Shown here: positions 45,201 through 53,191 of the stretch, piece by piece
Numbering within the stretch: the first letter of the stretch is position 1
How the letters are laid out: each line of letters opens with the position of its first letter
Assembly (NCBI RefSeq): GCF_904846235.1
Contig: NZ_CAJGZN010000002.1
Location: 62,001-126,000 of the forward strand
Source of the DNA: Psychrobacter immobilis
Lineage (GTDB): Bacteria > Pseudomonadota > Gammaproteobacteria > Pseudomonadales > Moraxellaceae
Length of the DNA stretch: 64,000 bases
Direction: 5' to 3'
Translations under genes and position numbers: made by a program
Notes under the pieces: model-generated
What the model was told of the DNA's origin: nothing
Databases searched by the model: none
The model's input: the letters and a program-made list of their open reading frames with translations, nothing else

Positions 45201-46090
45201 ACTTTATCCAAAATAGACTGAGTACGTTTGCTACTGTGCGCTAGATAACTCAATTCGACATAGATTGCGGTGGTCAATCTTACAACTATAGTTGAAGGTA
45301 CTTCATTTGATTGGGCACAAGATTCTATAACTTGATCAAGCTGACCTAATAATAGAGCATACCGCTCAGGAAGTGGTTTCTCGTTTTGGGCCAGATCGCT
45401 TAGCAGTAATTCGGTTAAACACCATAGTCTTTGTAAACCACTATCTTGTGTTGTCTGCCTGAGATACTGGCTAGCTTTTTCTAAGGTAATGAGTGCTGAC
45501 GACTGATTTGTATTAGTGATCAGTAATGCTTGTACTTGCTGACGCCATACGAGTAGCAACTGCTGACACTGTTCACTTGTCAAGCTAGCAGTAGCTTGTT
45601 CTGTTGGTACGGCCACTTCAATACTATTGATAATATTTTTGTTATTCGCATGATCATTCGTGTATTCATGCTGAATATCACTAATGTTTACAAGAATATC
45701 AGTTTCTATATCTCGTTGAGACAAGGCTTGGGTCAGCTCATCAACCGCCCTACTTATTAGGCCTATATGATAGATTCCTGTACGCGCATACTGATTGATC
45801 TCTCGTTGCAACAATCGATGAGAGAACTGACCTATACGACGCTCTTTGACAGAAAAATCATCGTAATTTCGTAATCCTGCGAGTTGACTCAACTTGCTAG
45901 CAACATTTGCTAATAAGGGATGCTTAAGTATGATGAGTGCACCACTAACCTGATGATAACTTGATATCAGCTGTTCATGGTCGATGCTAGATTCACCTAA
46001 TTGCCAACCGTCAGATATCTGTGTTAACTGCTGATTGAATAATGGTAGCAACCACTGAAATGTCACGATGTCATTGGGCTGGTTTTTCAT
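39215..46090 (-). CDS. chpA: ChpA, hybrid multi-Hpt histidine kinase of twitching motility
   Basis: A 2291-residue CheA-like hybrid kinase. Five canonical Hpt domains have their phospho-accepting His at about 664, 874 (both in GFHTLKGSGRM), 1071 (FHTLRGASG), 1366 and 1543 (both in LHTIKGGARM). The first 600 residues are degenerate. A CheA dimer region is followed by the ATPase domain (HMLRNAVDHGIE near 1868; DDGRGID near 1908), a CheW domain (about 2010-2145) and a C-terminal receiver (VVDDSVTVRKV; phospho-Asp in LLDIEMPRMDG near 2214). It receives PilJ signals and phosphorylates PilG and PilH to set pilus extension, retraction and cAMP levels. P. aeruginosa ChpA has eight phosphotransfer domains, including Ser and Thr variants. 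Confidence 0.97.
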   Translation of the reverse strand: MKNQPNDIVTFQWLLPLFNQQLTQISDGWQLGESSIDHEQLISSYHQVSGALIILKHPLLANVASKLSQLAGLRNYDDFSVKERRIGQFSHRLLQREINQYARTGIYHIGLISRAVDELTQALSQRDIETDILVNISDIQHEYTNDHANNKNIINSIEVAVPTEQATASLTSEQCQQLLLVWRQQVQALLITNTNQSSALITLEKASQYLRQTTQDSGLQRLWCLTELLLSDLAQNEKPLPERYALLLGQLDQVIESCAQSNEVPSTIVVRLTTAIYVELSYLAHSSKRTQSILDKVSQSTTTASRFLPQLLTQIDALIFKLDEPDSLVAPLQHIREQLKNRGWTYYVSQVESILADLKQSLVSETSFAQEQWQIERKLQELYNAIYSTEQTISLKIGDATSFATMPEVINSNETELTSKHDSIPTDDGLRELRIAVEKIKQNFNDYIQHQDIGLLPASTEFTSIGQAFDDMELPEIRHTMDDIGSLFTQLTTRNITTPSWNLVQTLAESLTSIELLLDYLAQQVFDQQLLTLANEHTARATQLLDTDIESPATLNETVFAQESAATNVVRYDDSGEINPVINIDDANIVEQDKLSLSNNTESDALKQAREHVKPDNFETDEDVHDIFIEEVTEIITDLEDFLPIWAQDSQDLTPLTEVRRGFHTLKGSGRMVGAFSISEIAWSIENLLNRLLDKTLPVTDDVVNLVVDTTKILPALVADFSAQRPPSFDPAITILQSSNLMSQQPVNTGLTLTELAPKEVMSDDAELEKSLLEIDDVDNDSNNDSTEFVTDSNNKEANINEYFSTLDIPESLAPFIRETNQLPADADDADPDIKEIFIEEANEVLAEIVPLYESWQENSTDLEGLKDIRRGFHTLKGSGRMVGANYTAELAWSIENMLNRVLDNSVAISVDMRQLITDVLAAYPDMLVAFEQGTQDYPAVVPVWIACADAYSKQQGNGFSYSALFAQSVDSSIDEIEEKTPLSDTAETGYVYDDNSNEAIDSTLQTFHSVNEKMAEAAVVLTPQTEEEKAFCKIFIDEAEELLDCIEQFVKDNREQHHIEITDEIVRAFHTLRGASGSSALAAISEVSATIEHSLESLQQQDIGMNAQHLEALAQSATLIEGYLNNYKQNIEQHDVSTEDDGSQSQHDIASLQAMLGEQYVANDTTVMTNKKPTIEELLDSNIDTLLDAEWELDDALNHAEIEHIQGYIEQQVSQIASIMEKAQPFPKFVTILDELGNAYRYLSNHIDIAQNQDIQAILHAGHAQLIGLFDALAGSTSLKIDKQVIDDLQSIYQESNDNEDVGFIVRAVPAADLQFETIDTDIELLEIFLEEAQELDTALDESFNKWRADITNINSLKVLQRHLHTIKGGARMAGIRSIGDLTHEAESVYESFVESRRAPTVQWLEIMQMVQDTMSLQVMHIVSHKKSFFTPELIEQLRQLEKAKTLPEVIDLVIPVPKNHFEPTERSIAANVVDSDNEVLSTLSLDSMIKQSWANGLPDPDILAVFLEEAEELTNRNKYLHLFLKDTSNTTALQALQRDLHTIKGGARMVTASGIADLAHEMESVYTDFVSNRRPATKKVLELLVASHDWLADAVFILQQHVNPPTPTLLIEALEQFGRNPDSLKTIPKESLQAQREAILIAKENQDSQYLAKDISEMPSMLRDTHEEDQSASSNEMIRISGGLIEHMINLSGESAINRARIDMGISSLTNSIEEMGTTVQRLADQLRRMEIELEAQILSQIDEELIDNEDFDPLEMDQYSSLNQLSKSLTESASDLVDINHTLLEKTRDSESLLLQLSRTQTELQDGLMNSRMVPFTRLTPRLERIVRQTANELNKSVELTIVNADDEMDRTILERITSPLEHMLRNAVDHGIETTSTRLKSGKERSGRITLEVRREGSEIVIQLTDDGRGIDVEAVRSKAISQGLIDADDNSLSDLDIMQYIFNAGLSTSQQVTQISGRGVGMDVVISEIRQLGGAVSVVSELGKGSSFTMRLPLTVAVSDALVVRAADRYYAIPLVQIERVVRMNPEKLYDYYQSNDATLNFEDTEYRVRYLNEILSGNKLNELVVNTNTSLPLIIIKNRTGQNIALQVDQIAGSRIEVVVKPLGQQLSNIPGVSAATIMGDGSVMLILDLIALMRNAQLVKNITKAADAKRGRIESKSTILVVDDSVTVRKVTSRFLERQGFNVAVAKDGIDAIEILQDMTPDMILLDIEMPRMDGFEVATQVRHNNRLKQIPIIMITSRTGEKHRERALEIGVNDYMGKPFQEKELLDKMQKLLGEGVSLTNEG

Positions 46091-46120
46091 AGGTTTATCC
46101 TAACTCGTCTATGCACTAAT

Positions 46121-46981
46121 TTAGGCACTAATTTTTTGCCACACATTAACCTGTGGGTGCGCAATGCGGCGCATATTTGAAGGACGCCAGAACAACGCCT
46201 CACCTGGAGCCAATATAATATATCCCTCTAACGCGCACTGCTCTGATAACCGTGCCAAAATATCACGCTGATCAAATTTACGAAAATATAGCAGCATGTT
46301 TTGGCAAATAATCACATTCTGAAGATGCGTAGTGGGTGGTTTTTGTTCAATAATATTATGTACAGAAAAATTGACGTGTGGCTGCAATACAGGCGCTACC
46401 TGCCAACTCTCCTGCATACTATTAGCCGCTTCTGATGTGCTAGGCTTCAATCTGTTTGATGTACTCTTAGAAGGTAGCGGCTGAACAAACGGCTGACACG
46501 GTTGCGGGATTAAAGTTTGCTGCCTGTTATCGTATTGCCCCAGCCGTGCGTTTCTAATAGCCTCTTCGCTGATGTCTGTCCCTAATATTGCATAGTCTTG
46601 ACATCGCTGTGCGGCTAAGCTCATGGCCAATGACCAAGCTTCTTGTCCACTTGCGCAGCCAACACTCCAAATACGAAATAAACTATCAATGTTGTCCGCT
46701 TTATGATGCTGCAATGCATACTTTGTAACAAAGTCGATAGAGGGTCTATGTCGAAAGAAGCGACTCTCATGAATGAGCACTTTATCTAGCAACTGCTGAC
46801 GCAACTCATTGTTTCTCGATAATTGATACCATAATTGTTGAACGCTCAATCCATTCGACATAGCCGTACAGTCAATTGCATTGGCCAACCACTGTAGCTG
46901 TATGTCTGGCAGCACAAATCCAGTCTCTTGCTCTATGTACTTCTGCCATCGTTGCACATCCAAACTGTCGACTTTCATCAA
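46121..46981 (-). CDS. pilK: PilK, CheR-type methyltransferase
   Basis: A 286-residue protein. The CheR N-domain carries LLDKVLIHESRFFRH. The SAM-binding domain has RIWSVGCASGQEAWSLAMSL in segments, ILGTDISEEAI and VIICQNMLLYFRKFDQRDIL in segments. It methylates glutamates of PilJ. A low-complexity stretch, QPLPSKSTSNRLKPSTSE, about residues 170-190, replaces part of the typical beta subdomain. It sits 30 bases upstream of chpA. Confidence 0.9.
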   Translation of the reverse strand: MMKVDSLDVQRWQKYIEQETGFVLPDIQLQWLANAIDCTAMSNGLSVQQLWYQLSRNNELRQQLLDKVLIHESRFFRHRPSIDFVTKYALQHHKADNIDSLFRIWSVGCASGQEAWSLAMSLAAQRCQDYAILGTDISEEAIRNARLGQYDNRQQTLIPQPCQPFVQPLPSKSTSNRLKPSTSEAANSMQESWQVAPVLQPHVNFSVHNIIEQKPPTTHLQNVIICQNMLLYFRKFDQRDILARLSEQCALEGYIILAPGEALFWRPSNMRRIAHPQVNVWQKISA

Positions 46982-47162
46982 AGTATTACCTAATGTCAGA
47001 TCAACTGTATAAGCAGATGATTTGGCTTACCAACATTACCTAAGCTAGACAAATCACCTACTATAATTACGGCTTCTTTTTATCACTCTTACAGCAGCAA
47101 CTTTGTTCAATATGCAGAAAAATCAAATGCTGTCGATCTTGCTCTAAAAGAATAACTAATCA

Positions 47163-48578
47163 CTAAACGCTTTCTTTCAATGCGCCTTCCGTATCCAACA
47201 CTTCATAATCTACTAGCTCGTCGTCGTTCGATACTTTGAAGCCTGTTACCGATTCCTGTAGTGCTGCTGCCATTTCACTTAGTTCACCAATAGAACGGGC
47301 TGTTGCCATCGTTCCAGAAGAAGTCTGTGAAGTAATATCTTGAATGATATTCATGGTGTGAGAAATGTGACCAGCAGACTCAGCCTGTTGTAATGCAGCG
47401 TTTGAGATGTTTTGAATCAAGTCAGCCAAGGTGTTAGAAACGCTCTGTACCTCTTCTAGTGCCTCACCCGCATCTTTCGCTAAGCGTGCGCCGCGTACAA
47501 CTTCAGAAGTTGTCGATTCCATTGACATAACTGCTTCGTTGGTATCAGCCTGAATGGTTTTTACCAATGTTTCAATCTGCTTAGTAGCATTAGCTGAACG
47601 CTCAGCTAGACGCTGTACCTCATCAGCAACAACTGCGAAGCCTCGGCCCGCTTCCCCTGCCATAGATGCCTGAATAGCGGCGTTCAATGCCAAAACGTTG
47701 GTCTGGTCAGCAATATCGTTAATTAGTCCAACGATATCACCAATCTCTTGCGAAGATTCACCAAGGCGCTTAATACGTTTTGATGTTTCTTGAATCTGAT
47801 CACGAATAACGTTCATACCCTCAATAGAGCGTTGTACAACTTCTGCTCCATTGTGAGAAATAGCAACTGAACGCTGGGCAACCGTTGCAGATTCCGCAGC
47901 GTTGTTTGAAACCTGATCAATTGAGACAGTCATCTCATTAATAGCGGCTGATACACCAGCAATCTCTTGTGCTTGGTGTTCAGAAGCTTCGGCCAGTTCA
48001 ACAGCATTCATCTGCGTTTGATCTGAAGATTGCGATACTCGGTCAGCAGTGCTGTTAATAACCAGTACCAGCTGTCGTAATTGGTCAATTGCAAAGTTGA
48101 CTGAATCAGCAATCGCCCCTGTAAAATCTTCTGATACAGTCGCATTAACGGTCAAATCACCCTCTGCCAAATCACCCAACTCATCCAGCAGACGTAGAAT
48201 AGCGATCTGGTTACGTTCGTTTTCTTCTTGGATTTGACGCGCTCGCTCAGACTCAGCTTCTGCTTCTTGGCGACGACGCAAGGTTTCTTTCTCAATAAGT
48301 GATCGCTCTGATCCACCACGGTGTTTCAGTAGCTGGTACAAAGCAAACACAATCCCTAATGCGCCGATTGCAAATACAGCCGCTGGCAAGATAACGGATT
48401 GATTGAAACTATCGAAATACTGACTTACCGATGATAGCGAGTTAACTAGCCAAATCAGACAAGCCAAACTTAATAGAACAAAAAATCCTAACAATAGCTT
48501 CCAAGTACTATCAGCGTCTTTGCCATCTGCTGATGTTTTAGCCATACCAGCTACAGGTTTTTTTATCACATCACTCAT
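47163..48578 (-). CDS. pilJ: PilJ, methyl-accepting receptor lacking the periplasmic PilJ domain
   Basis: A 471-residue receptor from ATG 48578, which has AAAGGAAG upstream; a TTG at 48596 is in frame. Two membrane helices (about 25-46 and 60-82) are separated by only about 14 residues. They are followed by a HAMP-like segment with [15 protein letters not shown] and the receptor hairpin tip [20 protein letters not shown]. The cytoplasmic part closely follows P. aeruginosa PilJ, but the large periplasmic region of that roughly 680-residue protein is missing. It should couple to ChpA through PilI and ChpC. Confidence 0.93.
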   Translation of the reverse strand: MSDVIKKPVAGMAKTSADGKDADSTWKLLLGFFVLLSLACLIWLVNSLSSVSQYFDSFNQSVILPAAVFAIGALGIVFALYQLLKHRGGSERSLIEKETLRRRQEAEAESERARQIQEENERNQIAILRLLDELGDLAEGDLTVNATVSEDFTGAIADSVNFAIDQLRQLVLVINSTADRVSQSSDQTQMNAVELAEASEHQAQEIAGVSAAINEMTVSIDQVSNNAAESATVAQRSVAISHNGAEVVQRSIEGMNVIRDQIQETSKRIKRLGESSQEIGDIVGLINDIADQTNVLALNAAIQASMAGEAGRGFAVVADEVQRLAERSANATKQIETLVKTIQADTNEAVMSMESTTSEVVRGARLAKDAGEALEEVQSVSNTLADLIQNISNAALQQAESAGHISHTMNIIQDITSQTSSGTMATARSIGELSEMAAALQESVTGFKVSNDDELVDYEVLDTEGALKESV

Positions 48579-48752
48579 CTTGCGTCTTCCTTTCAAACAG
48601 TCATCAAAGTCTAATTGTGGCTGACTTTGACAATCGTATTGTTATCTAAACAATGATTAGCAAAGCCTGTATAAATGCTGACATCGAACCCTATTATGTC
48701 AGTCGCTATTTCTCTATCGTTACTTGATAGACAGGTCTTCTATTATCGACAA

Positions 48753-49283
48753 TTATATTGCAGCATCTGAATACTGAGGATCTTGTGCGAGCAAACTTGG
48801 CATAAATACATACCAGTCTTGGTCGTTTTTGAAAAACTTGCCATGGTTATAAGGCGCAAATGGCGACTCTGGATCTATGGCTTCTGGACGATACTGTTCT
48901 TGTGTGAACTGTTCGATACCAAGTACTTGATCCACCAGCAGTCCTGAAAAGTTATTGTCATAATCAATGACGATAACTTTCCGTTGGCTCATTTGTGTCA
49001 AGCGACTAGGGACTTGCAAAAAATGCGACAAATCCGTCAAAGGTAATAGTCGCCCACGAATGTTGGCAATACCTAGCATCCATGGCTTTACTAGAGGTAG
49101 GCTAGTATATTCTGGCATAGATAATACCTCTGATACCTGACCCATAGGGGCAACTAAGCGCTGCCCACCAATTTCAAATACCACACCTTGCCAATCAAAC
49201 TCTTGGCCACCGCGGCGACCGCTTTTGCGCGCGCGTGCCAAATCTGCTAAACGCAGAAGCTCAATAAATCCTCTAGAAGCCAC
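48753..49283 (-). CDS. pilI: PilI, CheW-like coupling protein
   Basis: A 176-residue CheW-fold protein: GQRLVAPMGQVSEVL, LPLVKPWMLGIANIRGRLLPLTDL in segments, and a late GLLVDQVLGIEQF. It links the receptor PilJ to the kinase ChpA. It starts three bases after the stop of pilH, so the two are translationally coupled. A 174-base gap separates it from pilJ. Confidence 0.93.
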   Translation of the reverse strand: MASRGFIELLRLADLARARKSGRRGGQEFDWQGVVFEIGGQRLVAPMGQVSEVLSMPEYTSLPLVKPWMLGIANIRGRLLPLTDLSHFLQVPSRLTQMSQRKVIVIDYDNNFSGLLVDQVLGIEQFTQEQYRPEAIDPESPFAPYNHGKFFKNDQDWYVFMPSLLAQDPQYSDAAI

Positions 49284-49286
49284 AAG

Positions 49287-49649
49287 TTACTCCATCACTT
49301 TGCGAATCATATTGACCAATCCACTTTCATCAACTGGTTTGTTCATAGATTCTTTAGCGCCTTGACGCTTGCCCCAAACTCTATCTGTCTCTTGGTTTTT
49401 GGTACTGATCATGATGACAGGGATATGAGCAGTGGTTTTACCGCGAGTAATCTTGCGCGTGGCCTGAAAACCATTCATTTCTGGCATTACCACATCCATC
49501 AAAATCACATCTGGCAAATGTTCAGCTGCCATCTGGCAACCCTGCTCACCATTGGTCGCTTCCAACACTTGAAAGTTGTTTTTGGCAAGCATATCGCGAA
49601 ATTTCGCCATTTCTGATGGCGAGTCGTCAATGACTAAAACGGTAGTCAT
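49287..49649 (-). CDS. pilH: PilH, single-domain response regulator
   Basis: A 120-residue CheY-like receiver. Acidic pocket residues are in VIDDS at the N-terminus, the phospho-Asp is D52 in ILMDVVMPEMNG, and the Lys is in MNKPVDE. GEQGCQMAAEHLPD and RVWGKRQGAKESMNKP, read in segments, are PilH-like. In Pseudomonas PilH favours pilus retraction or counters PilG. A GGAGG ribosome-binding site precedes the ATG. Confidence 0.93.
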   Translation of the reverse strand: MTTVLVIDDSPSEMAKFRDMLAKNNFQVLEATNGEQGCQMAAEHLPDVILMDVVMPEMNGFQATRKITRGKTTAHIPVIMISTKNQETDRVWGKRQGAKESMNKPVDESGLVNMIRKVME

Positions 49650-49828
49650 AGGAGGTTCCTTTAAGTTCTAAAATATCTGTGAAGATATATTGATATATGG
49701 TTCAGATAAAATGATTAAAAATAGCACTTATAAATCGACTGGTAGCCATTCTTTAATCATAATTATTCAGTATTGAATAATCTGGAGCGATAATATCAAT
49801 CACTCCCTGTAAGTCTATATTTATTCGA

Positions 49829-50206
49829 TTAACGGTACTGATTAATGGCATCAAAAAGCTCATCTTTACTAAATGGCTTAGTCAGATACTCATCAGAACC
49901 TACAATGCGACCACGTGCCTTATCAAATAGACCATCTTTAGATGACAACATGATTACCGGTTTATTGGCATAATCAGGGTTATTTTTTATCAGCGCACAA
50001 GTCTGATATCCATCTAGACGTGGCATCATAATATCGACAAAAATAATATCTGGATTGTTATCTACAATCTTTGCTAACGCATCGAAACCATCGATAGCGG
50101 TCACTACTTCACAGCCCGCTTTTTGTAATAAAGTTTCTGCAGTACGGCGAATGGTTTTTGAATCATCAATTACCATTACTTTTAAACCTTCAAAATTATT
50201 TTCCAT
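49829..50206 (-). CDS. pilG: PilG, single-domain response regulator
   Basis: A receiver of about 125 residues (VMVIDDSKTIRRTAETLL; phospho-Asp D58 in FVDIMMPRLDG; Lys in YLTKPFSKDEL). This is the PilG pattern; PilG promotes pilus extension and, with FimL/FimV, activates CyaB in Pseudomonas. The start ATG at 50206 is preferred over 50212 because the AGGAC site is too close to the first ATG. It is the first gene of the pil-chp operon; the promoter must lie in the AT-rich region to its right. Confidence 0.95.
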   Translation of the reverse strand: MENNFEGLKVMVIDDSKTIRRTAETLLQKAGCEVVTAIDGFDALAKIVDNNPDIIFVDIMMPRLDGYQTCALIKNNPDYANKPVIMLSSKDGLFDKARGRIVGSDEYLTKPFSKDELFDAINQYR

Positions 50207-50869
50207 TCTCATTGTCCTGTAAACGACTATTTGTTCGTAACGCTATCTAACAATACAAAATTTTCTTGGCTATTTTAAACTTTTATATCATCTCTTGTCA
50301 GATCGATATAAGTACCTACATTTGCATTGTCTGCGTTGAAATTTGTTATAACAGCGAATCTTCTGCAATTGATGCCTACTGACTAATCGCGGTATCAATA
50401 TAGCGTACTATACGCACTTTATTATTATTAATCTTACAAAATCTAGCGTTATTTGAGTGCTTTGAATAAGATAACTTACCCTGCGCATATCCAAGAAAAA
50501 AGTCAAATATAACAACGATTCCAATTAACTATAAATCCATTTTCTAACATATAAATAGATTGAAATTTGAATTGAAGGTAGCGTTATTATATTTTTGTAT
50601 TGTATATAACTGGCAATGATATTACTGGATAATTTTCATTTGTAATAAAAATGTATCAATGCATTTTATAGTGTTTGTTTTAGCACAGTTATTATTGCTT
50701 TTCCAGTAATTAGTAAAATTATGTTCGAACTCATTAGTATCACAAATAGCTGTTCTTATTTATTAAAGGCGTAACTTCAACTTTCCTTAATACTTGAATT
50801 ATCAGCTTTCTTAAGTTTAGTAAATATCTTACAGTCGTTCCACCGCGTTACAATTCACTATATAATAAT
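50207..50869. other. AT-rich 660-base divergent intergenic region
   Basis: No gene is visible. It holds the promoter of pilG (leftward) and of the adaptor-like lipoprotein (rightward). A TATAAT box at 50861-50866 is a possible -10 for the latter, with a poor -35 box. I see no repeat or hairpin of note. Confidence 0.5.
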
Positions 50870-50893
50870 ATGACGATTACAATGGTGACTGCT

Positions 50894-52123
50894 ATGACAG
50901 CTTCTAGACATTTAAGAAAAAGCCTCTATTTATTCAGCGTGCTATTTATCGCTGCTTGTCAGCCGTCACCTATAAACGAATCAGCCGTTACTGATACTGA
51001 AGAAGAAACCGCAGACACGCCTCTTATCATCACAAGTGATAGTGTCACAATGACGCCAGAACATATCTTGAGTATCAAACCTTCAAGGTATCAGCCGAGT
51101 CTCGGATTACAAGGTAATATCGAACCTATCAAGCAGACCACATTTGTTGCGGTACATCCGATTCGTATAGAAAAAACACTGGTTAGTGAAGGTCAATGGG
51201 TAGAAAAAGGCACGCTATTGCTTGTCTTTAGACGTACGGGCACGGCTAGCAAAGCTGAAGATTTGAAAAAGCCTGAGCAAGTTAATTCAGAATCAGGGGA
51301 TACTAATCAGAACACTCCAGAAGATACGCAAAACTTCGATGCTAAATCTGCACAAGCTGCGCCAGACGCAGACACTGCTGTTGTAAGAAAAACTGATAGT
51401 GAAAATGATAAAACATTAGAAGCAAATTCTGCGATAGATACTGATAGCAATACCTCTACTAATCAGGGTGCAGACGTTAATACTGCTAAACAAGGTGCAC
51501 CGTATAATTCGATTACCATTCATGCCAGCTTTTCGGGTCGGGTAGAAAACTTATCTGCTGATGCAGGACAACAGCTAGCGGCGCGCGCGTCTCTACTACA
51601 GATCAGTGACGAGACCAAACTGCACTTTATGGCTACCCTGCCTATACAAGCCAAACCACAGCTTTCCGTTGGCCAAACAGTCAATTTTACCGCCGAAGGT
51701 ATCTCAGACAAGTTTACGGGACAGGTCAGTAAACTGGTATCGACCAGTCAGCCCAAAAAGCTTTTGGTCTATGTTAATGTCATCGACAACGAGGTAAGTC
51801 GTGATAAGTTACTGCCAAATATGAAAGTCACAGGGCGCGTCAACTATGGTCAAATAGATGTAGGCACTATTGTACCTAAGCGCGCGCTACATGACGTCGA
51901 CCTAACAGAGTTGCAAACTCCTCCTTATATGCCGCTACAACCATTGACTGCGAATGTTTGGATTATAGGTCAAGATCAGCGTTTAACACGCCAACCTATT
52001 GAAGTAGTTGAATACGATCCTACTACGCAGCAGTATTTGATAGCAGGTGTGAGCAATGATAGCTTGATTTGCTTGGCGGACTTACCTATTGATTCTAAAG
52101 GTAAAAAAGTCATTGTGTCATAA
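50894..52123 (+). CDS. HlyD/RND-adaptor-like lipoprotein with a long low-complexity insertion
   Basis: A protein of about 409 residues from ATG 50894, chosen because MTASRHLRKSLYLFSVLFIA then AC makes a clean lipoprotein signal and the upstream ATG at 50870 overlaps a TATAAT box. The two halves of a lipoyl domain are visible: IRIEKTLVSEGQWVEKGTLL, near 91-110, and ITIHASFSGRVENLSADAGQ, near 207-226. They are followed by the beta-barrel (VGQTVNFTAEGISDKFTGQV in part) and membrane-proximal domains. Where adaptors normally have a coiled-coil hairpin there are about 90 acidic, Asn/Asp/Thr-rich residues. No pump gene is adjacent; a two-component system follows. Confidence 0.75.
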   Translation: MTASRHLRKSLYLFSVLFIAACQPSPINESAVTDTEEETADTPLIITSDSVTMTPEHILSIKPSRYQPSLGLQGNIEPIKQTTFVAVHPIRIEKTLVSEGQWVEKGTLLLVFRRTGTASKAEDLKKPEQVNSESGDTNQNTPEDTQNFDAKSAQAAPDADTAVVRKTDSENDKTLEANSAIDTDSNTSTNQGADVNTAKQGAPYNSITIHASFSGRVENLSADAGQQLAARASLLQISDETKLHFMATLPIQAKPQLSVGQTVNFTAEGISDKFTGQVSKLVSTSQPKKLLVYVNVIDNEVSRDKLLPNMKVTGRVNYGQIDVGTIVPKRALHDVDLTELQTPPYMPLQPLTANVWIIGQDQRLTRQPIEVVEYDPTTQQYLIAGVSNDSLICLADLPIDSKGKKVIVS

Positions 52124-52383
52124 TAGCTTATGCTGACAGTTACATTGCGTAGAAACATTAACAAAGCTTCTCTTGTTTTGTAACAGCATAATTAGGCAAT
52201 ATGACCCTACTATATATAGCATTATCCGAGTATTAAAATACGACTCACATTTAATTATGCGCTATTCTGTATATTTGAAAACGTAGAGGCTTAATAGTTT
52301 AACTATTTATCATTACCAACAACTCGTTATTACCAGAAACGTTATACTTTTTATAAATCACAATAACAATTAGAGGACATCCC

Positions 52384-53106
52384 ATGAGTAAGCAGATTTT
52401 ATTGATTGAAGACGATCCAGATTTGGCTGAGCTGATCAGCGATTATTTGACCATGAACTATTATGATGTGCATCATGCTGGTCTTGGTCAAGAAGGTCTC
52501 GACTTATTAGACACCAAAGAGCGCGATATTGACTTGGTTGTATTGGATCTTATGCTACCTGATATGGACGGTATGCAAGTATGTCAAAAGATTCGTGGCA
52601 ACAAGAATAACATGACCAATAAAGTACCTATTATTATGCTGACCGCAAAAGGCGATACAACCGATCGCGTGTTGGGGCTAGAGATGGGTGCTGACGATTA
52701 TATCGCCAAGCCTTTTGAACCACGTGAGCTTTTAGCTCGTATTCGTGCGGTTATTCGTCGTCATGAGCAACCAAATCAAGCCGATAGCCAATCAGACAGC
52801 TTAACCTTTGGCCGTTTGAGTGTGTTCCCTGATAGTCATGAAGTCACTATCGATGACCAACCAGTACGTCTAACCACGCATCAGTTTCAGTTGTTACACT
52901 ACTTCGCCACTCACTCTGGCAAAGTGTTGAATCGTGAGCAGCTCTGGCAAGCGATGCCAAATGATGACAGCTCAGACAACATTGACCGTGCAATTGATGT
53001 ACATATTTCGCGTCTACGTGCTTTGATCGAGGACAACCCACGCCAACCAAAGCGTATTATTACCGTACGCGGCGTCGGCTATCAATTTGCCACTGATCAA
53101 GTATGA
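52384..53106 (+). CDS. OmpR/PhoB-family response regulator
   Basis: A 240-residue protein. The receiver domain (1-120) has LIEDDPDLAEL, phospho-Asp D55 in VVLDLMLPDMDG, and AKPFEPRELLARI. The winged helix DNA-binding domain (about 140-238) has LTTHQFQLLHYFATHSGKVL, NREQLWQAM and RAIDVHISRLRALIEDNPRQPKRI in segments. It is paired with the histidine kinase 85 bases downstream. The target genes are unknown; the adjacent adaptor-like lipoprotein is one candidate. AGAGGACATCCC precedes the ATG. Confidence 0.93.
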   Translation: MSKQILLIEDDPDLAELISDYLTMNYYDVHHAGLGQEGLDLLDTKERDIDLVVLDLMLPDMDGMQVCQKIRGNKNNMTNKVPIIMLTAKGDTTDRVLGLEMGADDYIAKPFEPRELLARIRAVIRRHEQPNQADSQSDSLTFGRLSVFPDSHEVTIDDQPVRLTTHQFQLLHYFATHSGKVLNREQLWQAMPNDDSSDNIDRAIDVHISRLRALIEDNPRQPKRIITVRGVGYQFATDQV

Positions 53107-53191
53107 TCGTAAAGGATACCTAATTAGCTGACTCATGATGTAAACTCTATATCATGAGTCGGTACAAGCGTTTAATAATAGAGATCGTTTA

